From assembly GCA_946408025.1 (NCBI GenBank), contig CAMJQJ010000002.1, forward strand, positions 1 through 64,000: a stretch of 64,000 nucleotides of DNA, read 5' to 3'. Source of the stretch: an uncultured Faecalitalea sp. GTDB lineage: Bacteria; Bacillota_I; Bacilli_A; Erysipelotrichales; Erysipelotrichaceae. The notes below the pieces were generated by a model. That model had not been told where the DNA came from, did no database searches, and saw only the letters and a list, made by a program, of their open reading frames with translations. The translations under genes and the position numbers were made by a program. Position 1 is the first letter of the stretch; the number at the start of each line of letters is the position of its first letter. This document shows positions 7,883 through 15,245 of the stretch, one piece after another.

Positions 7883-8602
7883 TTATCTTTTAAGATTTAA
7901 TACAACAGGAACAGATTTATATCCTACACCCATACGATCAATTCCCATATCAATTAACTTCAAAAAATGTTCTCTGGTTCGAATACAACCGCTTCCCTTT
8001 ACTTGACAATTATCTTTAACTTCATCTTGCATTATCTGAATGATTTCTGGAGTAGCACCATGTGCTTCAAATCCGGTTAAGAAACCTGTACTTGTTTTTA
8101 CAAAATCTACTCCCGCATCTATGGCACAATGACATGCTTTTCGAACTTGTTCTTCATTCAATGCGTCGGTTTCAAAGATTACTTTTACTGGAACATTTTT
8201 TTCGTGGCAAACATCTACTACAGCTTTGATGTCAGCCGTTACTTTATCATATAAGCCACTACGAATCCAGCCAAAATTGGCGACAACATCTAATTCACCA
8301 ATGACATCAGCGTAGTTGTCTACTAGAATCTTTGCCTGAGCAACTTTAGATGCCGTTGAGCTTGTTCCAAATGGAAAATCGCAGACCGGGCATAATTTTG
8401 TTTTAGTTCCTTCAACATATGGTTTGCACAAATCCATGTAACCTGGATTGATACATATTGTGGCACAACCAAGTTCAACCCCATCTTTTGTCAAATCGAT
8501 AATTTGTTCCTCTGTAAACTCAGGCTTAAGTACAGAATAATCAATATAAGATGCTAATTCAGAAGTGCTCATTTCATTTGCTTTTTTTGTTGGATGTTTC
8601 AT
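7883..8602 (-). CDS. deoC: Deoxyribose-phosphate aldolase
   Basis: Cleaves 2-deoxyribose 5-phosphate to glyceraldehyde 3-phosphate and acetaldehyde in deoxynucleoside catabolism. The class I aldolase Schiff-base residue Lys169 lies in FVKTSTGF, with supporting Asp105 in ELDVVANFG and Lys202 in VKGSGCIRT. The usual VKASGGIRT is slightly altered here. Length is 239 residues, close to the short bacterial form. The start is preceded by AAAGAGGGT on the coding strand. A GntR-family regulator lies 95 bp upstream on the same strand and probably controls it. Confidence 0.93.
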   Translation of the reverse strand: MKHPTKKANEMSTSELASYIDYSVLKPEFTEEQIIDLTKDGVELGCATICINPGYMDLCKPYVEGTKTKLCPVCDFPFGTSSTASKVAQAKILVDNYADVIGELDVVANFGWIRSGLYDKVTADIKAVVDVCHEKNVPVKVIFETDALNEEQVRKACHCAIDAGVDFVKTSTGFLTGFEAHGATPEIIQIMQDEVKDNCQVKGSGCIRTREHFLKLIDMGIDRMGVGYKSVPVVLNLKR

Positions 8603-8633
8603 TTTTATGACCCTCTTTCTTTATTGTAACAAA

Positions 8634-8644
8634 TGTATGGTACA
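8634..8644. promoter_or_regulatory. Candidate operator upstream of deoC
   Basis: TGTATGGTACA contains an inverted TGTA...TACA in the 95-bp space between the regulator and deoC. GntR/HutC regulators bind short palindromes like this. The core ATGGTA recurs at 9585-9590 upstream of the regulator gene. Suggestive only. Confidence 0.3.
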
Positions 8645-8697
8645 AATGCATTTATACTATAAATTGTTTGGGGGTCATGTGTCAAATATTTTGTAGG

Positions 8698-9510
8698 CTA
8701 GATATTTAAATTTCTTTGAATTTGAACAGGAACGGTATTATTGTTTGAGTTTTTGTAAAGTTCCATCATAAATATGCATTTATCAGCTCTTGTGATAGAT
8801 GTAGTATATTCTAAGATCTCTTCATTTTTGGTATATGATAAGCGAGTGATCTTAAAACCAGGGATTTCTTGGTCGCAATTCAATAGCTCTTTGTCTTTTT
8901 GTGATAAGAAAACAGCTTCAATACTTTCGATAGCATGAAATGGATCTAAAAAGTATTTTTTGGATAAGATCGTATATAGTGATTGTGAAGTAAAGTCATA
9001 TGTTTCTATGCCGGGACATAAGTAATACGGGATATACGTACTTTCACATAAAATAGGGACTCCATTAGCTTTGCGGATTCTCTTTAATAAAAATACTTTG
9101 GTATTGGATTGAGGTAGTTGAAGGATGTTCTTTATTTTTTCATCTATATGATCTACTATGGCACATTCAATAACACTTGAAGAAGGGGAAACACCAATGT
9201 TTTCCATATTCTCTGAAAAATTATATAGATAATTAATATTTCTTTTTAGTTTAGGACTGGATATAAAAGAGCCTTTTCCTCTTTTTCGGATTAGATAACC
9301 ATCTTCTATTAGCATTTCCATGGTTTTTCGAACGGTAGATCTACTAATATCTAATGAGTCGCAGATAATTATTTCAGGTAACATTTGGTCGCCCTCTTTT
9401 AGAGCTCCTGTAAGGATGAGTCTTTTAAAATAGTCGTATAATTGTTGATATAAAGGAGTAGTGCTTTCTAAATCTAGATGAAAGGTGTCTTTAAAAGTGT
9501 TGATATCCAT
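8698..9510 (-). CDS. GntR/HutC-family transcriptional regulator
   Basis: The 270-residue protein has an N-terminal winged helix (about residues 15-85) with the GntR pattern TPLYQQLYDYFKRLILTG, SRSTVRKTMEMLIEDGYL and RKRGKGSF. A C-terminal UTRA ligand-binding domain (about 100-260) includes LLKRIRKANGVPILCESTY. HutC-type proteins are usually repressors relieved by a sugar or amino-acid metabolite. The gene precedes deoC on the same strand, so a deoxyribose or nucleoside-derived effector is a reasonable guess. The effector cannot be read from the sequence. The ATG follows AAAGGAGAC on the coding strand. Confidence 0.88.
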   Translation of the reverse strand: MDINTFKDTFHLDLESTTPLYQQLYDYFKRLILTGALKEGDQMLPEIIICDSLDISRSTVRKTMEMLIEDGYLIRKRGKGSFISSPKLKRNINYLYNFSENMENIGVSPSSSVIECAIVDHIDEKIKNILQLPQSNTKVFLLKRIRKANGVPILCESTYIPYYLCPGIETYDFTSQSLYTILSKKYFLDPFHAIESIEAVFLSQKDKELLNCDQEIPGFKITRLSYTKNEEILEYTTSITRADKCIFMMELYKNSNNNTVPVQIQRNLNI

Positions 9511-9619
9511 TGTTAGTCTCCTTTTGTATGATCGTATTATATCATAATTTTGCCTATGAATTGTTTCTATATAGTAAATGATATATGGTATTAATGGTTG
9601 AATAAAAGAGGTGTATTAA

Positions 9620-10162
9620 ATGAATCGATGTCGGTGGTGTAATGAAAAAAATGAGAAATACGTAATATATCATGATAACGAATGGGGCGTATTAAATTTA
9701 AATGATGACTATTTATTTGAAATGCTCGTATTAGAATCGTTTCAAGCAGGTTTATCTTGGGAATGTGTTTTAAATAAAAGAGAAGCATTCCGTATCGCCT
9801 TTGATCATTTCGATAGAGATAAGATACAAAATTATGGGGAAAAGAAAATAGAAGAATTAAAATTGAATTCAGATATAATACGAAATACATTGAAAATTAA
9901 AGCTGCGATTAAAAATGCAGCAGTATTCTCTAACATAGTAAATGAAAAAGGCTCGTTTAAAAATTATTTAGAAGAATTCACTCAAGGAAAGATATATTAT
10001 GAAACAGGTCTTACTAATTCTGATCTATCGGATGCAATTTCCAAAGATTTAAAGGAACGTGGAATGAAGTTTGTAGGTACAAAAATTATATATTCTTTCC
10101 TACAGGCAGTAGGAATCATAAACTCACATGAAATAGGTTGTTTTAAACATGTAAAAAAATAG
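9620..10162 (+). CDS. tag: DNA-3-methyladenine glycosylase I
   Basis: Base-excision repair enzyme that removes 3-methyladenine from alkylated DNA. It opens with the diagnostic CRWC and YHDNEWG; the zinc-binding set is Cys4, His18, and near the C-terminus His170 and Cys174. Glu39 in the LESFQAGLSWE block is the likely base-recognition residue. At 180 residues the length is normal. GAGGTG lies 9 bases before the ATG. It stands alone, divergent from the GntR gene and convergent with the LysR gene. Confidence 0.95.
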   Translation: MNRCRWCNEKNEKYVIYHDNEWGVLNLNDDYLFEMLVLESFQAGLSWECVLNKREAFRIAFDHFDRDKIQNYGEKKIEELKLNSDIIRNTLKIKAAIKNAAVFSNIVNEKGSFKNYLEEFTQGKIYYETGLTNSDLSDAISKDLKERGMKFVGTKIIYSFLQAVGIINSHEIGCFKHVKK

Positions 10163-10168
10163 ATAGAA

Positions 10169-11053
10169 CTATTTAGAATATATTTTCTTTTTCATTAAAG
10201 ACATAAAAGTTTGTGCAGCGGGTGAGAATGTCTGATATTTTTTTGTGACGATATATAAATCGACAGATAATTCTGGAACGATTTTTCTGAACGTAAGGTT
10301 TCTACCTTCTGTATTCACTAAATTTTCAAGACATAAGGCATATCCGATTCCGTGTTCTACCATAAAAGTAGCATTGTAGATCAAGTTATAAGTGCCCACG
10401 ATATTCATTAAAGAATCTGCCGAATCAAACCAGTCGACATTTTGATGTCCAACATAGATTTGATCGCTTAAAATGATAGGTAATGATTTCAGTTGGTCAA
10501 TATTGATATAGTTTTGTTTTGCTAATTCACAATTGGCGGGTATCAATAATCCATAAATGTCTTTCTTATATAGATTTAAATATTCATATTTATCCTGGCG
10601 TACAGGTCCTAAAAGAAGTCCCATATCATCGATGCCCTTATCAAGTCTCTCTAAAACAGCATCTGCATTCCCGCTATAGGTTCTTAATAAAATATTAGGA
10701 TGTTGCTGATGCAGTTCTTCCATCCAATTTGCGATCATATCCATAACTATTGTTTCTCCGCATCCAATAGAGATTTGACCTGTGAGTTCACTGCCTTTAC
10801 AACTTAAGGATATCTCGGTTGATTTGATTAATTCTAAAATTTCTTGAGCCCTTTTTTGAAGAAATTCTCCTTCTTGTGTCAATGTAATCTTTCTTTTTCC
10901 GCGAATGAATAGCTGTTTTCCTATTTTTTCTTCCAATTCCATCATTTGTTTAGATAGAGTTGATTGGCTAATATAAAGAGATTTAGCTGCGTGGGAAATG
11001 TTTTTTTCATGACTAAGAACTAAAAAATATTCTAATAATCGAGTTTCTAACAT
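10169..11053 (-). CDS. LysR-family transcriptional regulator
   Basis: The 294-residue protein has an N-terminal helix-turn-helix (residues 1-60; KNISHAAKSLYISQSTLSKQMMELEEKIGKQLF) and a type 2 periplasmic-binding-protein-like effector domain. The start is the ATG at 11053, preceded by AAAGGAGAA; a longer frame to 11077 would place the ribosome site inside the coding region. It is divergent from the DUF3737 operon starting at 11158 and shares a roughly 100-bp control region with it. LysR regulators commonly control the divergent neighbour, so it is the likely regulator of that operon. The inducer is unknown. Confidence 0.88.
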   Translation of the reverse strand: MLETRLLEYFLVLSHEKNISHAAKSLYISQSTLSKQMMELEEKIGKQLFIRGKRKITLTQEGEFLQKRAQEILELIKSTEISLSCKGSELTGQISIGCGETIVMDMIANWMEELHQQHPNILLRTYSGNADAVLERLDKGIDDMGLLLGPVRQDKYEYLNLYKKDIYGLLIPANCELAKQNYINIDQLKSLPIILSDQIYVGHQNVDWFDSADSLMNIVGTYNLIYNATFMVEHGIGYALCLENLVNTEGRNLTFRKIVPELSVDLYIVTKKYQTFSPAAQTFMSLMKKKIYSK

Positions 11054-11109
11054 AATGATTCTCCTTTTATTATTCAAAAAAAGAATAATAACCTATTCAA
11101 TATAACTAT

Positions 11110-11138
11110 TTGTAATTAAAAGGCTTTCTGATTATAGT
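11110..11138 (+). promoter_or_regulatory. Promoter of the DUF3737 operon
   Basis: TTGTAA at 11110-11115 and TATAGT at 11133-11138 are 17 bp apart, just upstream of the DUF3737 gene in the LysR intergenic region. Confidence 0.5.
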
Positions 11139-11157
11139 ATAAGCGGGAAGTGATGAT

Positions 11158-11994
11158 ATGGAAATAAAAAATAAAATATTTGATGAAGAACGAGCATTTT
11201 ATGCATCAAAACATTTAATTATTAAAAACTGTAAGATTGATGGTCCAAGAGATGGAGAAAGTGCTTTTAAAGAGTGTGAGGATATTGTTGTTAATTCAAC
11301 GTATTTAAATTTGCGCTATCCATTTTGGCATGATCACTGTGTAAAAATTAAACAAAGTGATATGACAGAAAATTGTCGAGCAGCATTATGGTATTCGGAT
11401 CATATTCATATATCAAATACAAATTTACATGGGATAAAGGCAGTACGAGAATGCGATAATGTGATTCTAAATTCATGTGATATTGATTCATCAGAATTTG
11501 GATGGATGAGTCGCAATGTTTTAATAAAAGATACAAAAGTAATAAGTGAATATTTTATGATGAGGTCATCTAATATACAACTAGATAAGGTTGATTTTAA
11601 AGGAAAATATTCTTTTCAATATGTAAAGAATGGTAGAATTAACCATTGTAATTTTGATACAAAAGATGCATTTTGGCATGCAGAAGATATTTGGGTGACA
11701 GATTCTGTTTTAAAAGGTGAATATTTGGGTTGGTATAGTAAAAATTTAGTTCTTGAAAATTGTACGATAATTGGCACACAACCTTTTTGTTATTGTGAAG
11801 GATTGCGATTGGTCAATTGTAAAATGATAGATACGGATTTAGCATTTGAGAAATCTGATGTAAATGCAACGATTACTACCCCTGTTCTAAGTATTAAAAA
11901 TCCTTATTCAGGAACGATTGTTGTACCTGAGCTTGAAGAACTCATCATCGATGATCCATTAGCAAAAGGAGAAATTGTCTATGATACAATTTAA
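11158..11994 (+). CDS. DUF3737 family protein, predicted right-handed beta-helix
   Basis: A 278-residue protein made of short repeated rungs of the type (V/I)-(I/L)-x-(N/D)-C-x-(I/F/L), for example LIIKNCKIDG, VILNSCDIDS, LVLENCTIIG and LRLVNCKMID, which indicates a parallel beta-helix like pectate-lyase-type folds. Charged and aromatic motifs (YPFWHDHCVKI, ALWYSDHIHI, DAFWHAEDIWVTD, GWYSKNLVL) recur at rung positions. DUF3737 members are common in Bacillota and Bacteroidota and have no established function. It begins an operon of three genes divergent from a LysR regulator, and its stop overlaps the next start by 14 bp. Cytosolic, as no signal peptide is seen. Confidence 0.85.
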   Translation: MEIKNKIFDEERAFYASKHLIIKNCKIDGPRDGESAFKECEDIVVNSTYLNLRYPFWHDHCVKIKQSDMTENCRAALWYSDHIHISNTNLHGIKAVRECDNVILNSCDIDSSEFGWMSRNVLIKDTKVISEYFMMRSSNIQLDKVDFKGKYSFQYVKNGRINHCNFDTKDAFWHAEDIWVTDSVLKGEYLGWYSKNLVLENCTIIGTQPFCYCEGLRLVNCKMIDTDLAFEKSDVNATITTPVLSIKNPYSGTIVVPELEELIIDDPLAKGEIVYDTI

Positions 11995-12337
11995 AATGTA
12001 TATTAACGGCAATGAATTGATTGTTGAAACTGTTTCGAATTCTTCATCTGAAGCACTTATTCGAGATTTACAAAAATCGGATATCAAACTGGAGATGAAA
12101 GATTATGCTAATATGGAAAAATTTGGTGTGCTTGAACATTCATATCCAAGGAATGATGAATATTTTAAGACAACATGTCGTGATGTAATTTTATATGAAG
12201 GAAATATATTGGCGATTTATTATAATCCAAATTCTTGGAATTTCACAAAAATTGGAAGAATCATCAATATAAATGATGAAGAGTATAAAGAAGTTTTAGG
12301 AAATGGTGATGTAACAGCGCTATTAAGCTTGGATTGA
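11981..12337 (+). CDS. Cyclophilin-like fold protein
   Basis: A 118-residue protein resembling the bacterial cyclophilin-like domain family, small beta-barrel proteins without proven isomerase activity. Matching features are the opening MYINGNELIVETVSNSSSEAL, the central EKFGVLEHSYPRNDEY and the late GNILAIYYNPNSWNFTKIGRI. The ATG at 11981 is chosen because AAGGAG lies 9 bases upstream; a TTG at 11975 is possible. It overlaps the DUF3737 gene by 14 bp, so the two are translationally coupled. Similar genes often accompany oxidoreductases and LysR regulators. The biochemical role is unknown. Confidence 0.72.
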   Translation: MIQFKMYINGNELIVETVSNSSSEALIRDLQKSDIKLEMKDYANMEKFGVLEHSYPRNDEYFKTTCRDVILYEGNILAIYYNPNSWNFTKIGRIININDEEYKEVLGNGDVTALLSLD

Positions 12338-12361
12338 TAATGATCATGAGGAGAAGATATT

Positions 12362-13033
12362 ATGAAAAATTCAGATGTTCAATTTATAACAAGAATGGAA
12401 AACTTTGCTTTTAAAGAAGTTGTTGAAGAAGAAAGTGTTTATTTAAAACCAACAGAACGAAATTTGGCTATTCTTGCTAGCCTGATAGCCTGCCAAGGAA
12501 TCGATGTTTTTAAAATGATGTTGGAAAAGGCACTAGATGAAGGGCTGGATCCAGTGATGGTAAAAGAAATGGTCTATCAATCCGTTGATTATGTAGGCAT
12601 GGGAAAAATGTGGGACTTTTTGAAGGTTGTCAATGATGTTTTAGAAACAAAAAATCTCTCACTAGATGCCGGAGAAGAAACCACAACAATGGAAAATCGC
12701 CTTGAAAAAGGGGTAGAGGCTCAAATGATTATTTTTGGGGATACAATGAAAGAGGCATGGAAAAACTCTACGGTCAATCGATGGCTTGCGCAAAATTGTT
12801 TTGGAGATTACTATACACGAACTGGATTGAGTTTGGCCCAAAGAGAGATGATAACATTTTGTTTTTTAATGGCATTGGGAGGTTGTGAGCCACAACTTGA
12901 TGCGCATATTCAAGGCAATATTAATCTAGGGAATGATCCGGATTTTTTGGTGAGAGTTGTACATCAATGTTTACCATATATTGGATATCCTAGAAGTTTG
13001 AATGCTTTGAATGCAATTAAAAAAATTCAATAA
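12362..13033 (+). CDS. Carboxymuconolactone decarboxylase (AhpD-like) family protein
   Basis: The 223-residue protein holds two tandem all-helical CMD-type units (about residues 25-95 and 130-215). The second contains SLAQREMITFCFLMALGGCEPQ followed by DAHIQGN, which aligns with the family region that carries CxxC and His in AhpD. Only one cysteine is present here, so the AhpD thiol pair is incomplete and classic alkylhydroperoxidase activity is doubtful. Lactone decarboxylase-like or another proton-transfer chemistry is possible. It is the third gene after DUF3737 and the cyclophilin-like gene, with GAGGAG at 12347-12352. Confidence 0.8.
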   Translation: MKNSDVQFITRMENFAFKEVVEEESVYLKPTERNLAILASLIACQGIDVFKMMLEKALDEGLDPVMVKEMVYQSVDYVGMGKMWDFLKVVNDVLETKNLSLDAGEETTTMENRLEKGVEAQMIIFGDTMKEAWKNSTVNRWLAQNCFGDYYTRTGLSLAQREMITFCFLMALGGCEPQLDAHIQGNINLGNDPDFLVRVVHQCLPYIGYPRSLNALNAIKKIQ

Positions 13034-13061
13034 ATTTTGTTCATTAAAGCACTATATCCCC

Positions 13062-13090
13062 TTGAAAACACAAAAAGAGCTTGCTATAAT
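13062..13090 (+). promoter_or_regulatory. Promoter of rpmE
   Basis: TTGAAA at 13062-13067 and TATAAT at 13085-13090 with a 17-bp spacer; near-consensus. Confidence 0.8.
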
Positions 13091-13103
13091 TGATTAGCAC
13101 TTA

Positions 13104-13128
13104 CTTTAAGCTCACATGGAGTTTAAGG
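13104..13128 (+). promoter_or_regulatory. Hairpin in the rpmE leader, possible L31 autoregulatory element
   Basis: CTTTAAGCTC (13104-13113) pairs with GAGTTTAAGG (13119-13128) around a 5-base loop, allowing G-T pairs. It stands one or two bases before the GGAAGGAGG ribosome site of rpmE, where a bound protein could block initiation. Firmicute rpmE leaders are a known class of ribosomal-protein autoregulation sites; match to that class was not tested. Confidence 0.45.
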
Positions 13129-13145
13129 CGGAAGGAGGAAATAGT

Positions 13146-13358
13146 ATGAAAAAAGGAATTCATCCAAATTACCATACTGTTAAATGTATCTGTTCATCTT
13201 GTGGTGCAGAATTCGAAACTGGTAGTACGATCAAAGGCGATGAAATGCGTGTAGATACTTGCAGCAATTGCCATCCATTCTTTACAGGTCGTCAGCGTTT
13301 CGCAGCTGCTCAGGGACGTATCGAGAAGTTTAACAAGAAATATGGTTTAAACAAATAG
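13146..13358 (+). CDS. rpmE: 50S ribosomal protein L31, zinc-binding type
   Basis: A 70-residue large-subunit protein. It opens with [10 protein letters not shown] and carries the zinc ribbon cysteines of the C+ form: Cys16 and Cys19 in the first pair, Cys39 and Cys42 in [10 protein letters not shown]. The C-terminal [10 protein letters not shown] is typical. The ATG at 13146 is favoured over a frame open to 13116 because the AAGGAGG box at 13132-13138 fits it and the protein then has the standard N-terminus. Its own promoter and a terminator make it monocistronic. Confidence 0.96.
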   Translation: MKKGIHPNYHTVKCICSSCGAEFETGSTIKGDEMRVDTCSNCHPFFTGRQRFAAAQGRIEKFNKKYGLNK

Positions 13359-13382
13359 GTTTAACGTATACAGAAAATGAAA

Positions 13383-13408
13383 AGTCTGGAGAGATCCAGA
13401 CTTTTTTT
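13383..13408 (+). terminator. Terminator after rpmE
   Basis: AGTCTGGA (13383-13390), loop GAGA, TCCAGACT (13395-13402), then a run of T. Confidence 0.9.
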
Positions 13409-13441
13409 GTCGTTTCATCAATATCAGGTGTAATAGAAAAT

Positions 13442-14599
13442 ATGAAATGTTATCAATGTGGAAATGAAGATGAACGATATTTTGCCTATGATAAGGGTGT
13501 TTATTATTGTCGCAAATGTGTTGCCTTTGGAAGAATGGATGCATATGAAAGAAAGAAGAGTTGTAATTTATCCGTACGAAAAATTAATGTAAGTCCACAG
13601 TTAAAATATGAATTGACGGATAAACAAAAGGAAATCTCGCATAAGATAGTAGAATATCTGAAACAAAAGAAAGATGTATTTGTATATGCCGCAACTGGGG
13701 CAGGCAAAACAGAATTGGTTTTTGATTGTATTTGTTTTTACTTATCACAAGGAAAGAAAGTGGGATTTGCAATCAGTCGAAGACAAGTTGTGTTAGAAAT
13801 TGCCCAAAGATTACGTCAAGCCTTTCCAACGTTAAATGTTGTAGAGGTGACACAAGGATATACAACGATTACGGATGGCGATATTATTGTTTGTACTATG
13901 CATCAACTTTATCGCTATCCTGATGGTTTTGATCTTTTGATCATGGATGAAGTCGATGCGTTTCCTTATGTTGGAAATGATGTGTTGCAGACAATCACTA
14001 AAAGAGCCTGTAAAGGACAGAGAGTTTTATTGAGCGCTACGCCCGATGAAGAAAGTCTACAAAAGATCAAACAGAAAGAAATGGAGATGGTCACGTTATT
14101 TGAAAGGCCTCATAAACATCCTCTGGTTGTACCAAAAGTATATGAGTGTAATTTATTTTTTCAGGTACTCATGATCATAGAATGTTGTTACAGTTGGACA
14201 AGGCAGTCAAAACAAGTATTGATCTTTGTGCCTAGAAGACAGGATTGTATATGGTTAAATACGATCTTAAAACTCTTTTTTCGCTCTTCCATGATTCATT
14301 CGCAAACGAAAGAAAAAGATGAAATCTTAGATCGATTTCGACAAAAAGGATTAGACGTACTGGTTTGTACAACACTTTTAGAAAGGGGGATCACGGTACC
14401 AAGCGTGCAGGTGATTGTATGTCAGGCAGATCATGCGGTATTTACCAGCGCAAGCTTGATTCAAATATTTGGTCGAGTAGGAAGAAGTTTTGATGATCCA
14501 ACGGGAAAGGGAGTGTGCTTATGTTTTCAAAAAAATCAGGCAATCAAAGATTGTGTCGATCAGCTTTGCCAGATGAACGCTTCTGCCTCGACTGTTTAG
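13442..14599 (+). CDS. comFA: ComFA-like DEAD/DEAH-box helicase, late competence protein
   Basis: ATP-dependent DNA translocase proposed to pull single-stranded DNA into the cell during natural transformation. The N-terminus has a four-cysteine zinc finger (Cys3, Cys6, Cys23, Cys26), as in ComFA. The Walker A motif ATGAGKTEL is at about residues 83-91; DEVD and LLSATP follow, and the C-terminal helicase half includes VLVCTTLLERGITVP and QIFGRVGRS. The 385-residue length is slightly short for the family but all motifs are intact. It overlaps comFC by about 80 bp. The two-gene comF locus suggests competence potential; no other com genes are in this window. Confidence 0.9.
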   Translation: MKCYQCGNEDERYFAYDKGVYYCRKCVAFGRMDAYERKKSCNLSVRKINVSPQLKYELTDKQKEISHKIVEYLKQKKDVFVYAATGAGKTELVFDCICFYLSQGKKVGFAISRRQVVLEIAQRLRQAFPTLNVVEVTQGYTTITDGDIIVCTMHQLYRYPDGFDLLIMDEVDAFPYVGNDVLQTITKRACKGQRVLLSATPDEESLQKIKQKEMEMVTLFERPHKHPLVVPKVYECNLFFQVLMIIECCYSWTRQSKQVLIFVPRRQDCIWLNTILKLFFRSSMIHSQTKEKDEILDRFRQKGLDVLVCTTLLERGITVPSVQVIVCQADHAVFTSASLIQIFGRVGRSFDDPTGKGVCLCFQKNQAIKDCVDQLCQMNASASTV

Positions 14600-15222
14600 A
14601 ATACCTTGATGAAGAAACCACATTTACGCGTATGTTTTTAAATGAAGATGTGCTATGTAGTAGTTGTCGATCTAAATGGATAGAGCACAAGAAAATATAT
14701 AATATTAATGGAATAAACTATCATATTTTATATGAATATGATGAAAATCTAGAAAGTTTCTTTTTCCGTTATAAGGAACAAAGAGATATTGTTTTAGCTT
14801 TGTCCTTTTTACATCTTTATAAGGATCGATTTAAAAAAACAATGAAGAGATATATGGTGTGTGGTGTCTGCAGCTCGGATGAAAAATACTTACAAAGAGG
14901 CTTTTTACCTTTGGAAGAAATCTTTAAAAGCATAAATATAAGGATATATTTTCCTTTATATAAAACACTTGACTTTAAACAAAGTAAACATTCAAAAAAA
15001 GAAAGAACACAAATAGAAAAAATCATTCAAAGAAAAAATATGTATCCTATAGTTTTAAAGAATATTCTTTTGGTCGATGATGTTCTTACCACGGGAGCAA
15101 CAATACATAGGGCTTGCGAATTGTTAAAACCGTCCACAGTTTTTGTGATTGCGGCGCATTCTTTATGGATCAAAGAAAATAAGCCATATGAACAGGTAGA
15201 AAAAAAGCATACATTTTGGTAA
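14521..15222 (+). CDS. comFC: ComFC-like phosphoribosyltransferase-fold competence protein
   Basis: Partner of ComFA in DNA uptake. The N-terminal part holds a zinc-finger-like Cys set (FCLDCLEYL and CSSC), and the C-terminal part has the phosphoribosyltransferase signature ILLVDDVLTTGATI. Length is 233-235 residues, as usual. The ATG at 14521 is preferred, with AAAGGGAG at 14505-14512 upstream; a GTG at 14515 in the same frame is an alternative. The gene starts within the comFA 3' end, so the two are coupled. Confidence 0.88.
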   Translation: MFSKKSGNQRLCRSALPDERFCLDCLEYLDEETTFTRMFLNEDVLCSSCRSKWIEHKKIYNINGINYHILYEYDENLESFFFRYKEQRDIVLALSFLHLYKDRFKKTMKRYMVCGVCSSDEKYLQRGFLPLEEIFKSINIRIYFPLYKTLDFKQSKHSKKERTQIEKIIQRKNMYPIVLKNILLVDDVLTTGATIHRACELLKPSTVFVIAAHSLWIKENKPYEQVEKKHTFW

Positions 15223-15245
15223 AATTAGGCCAAAGGGGGATTCTT

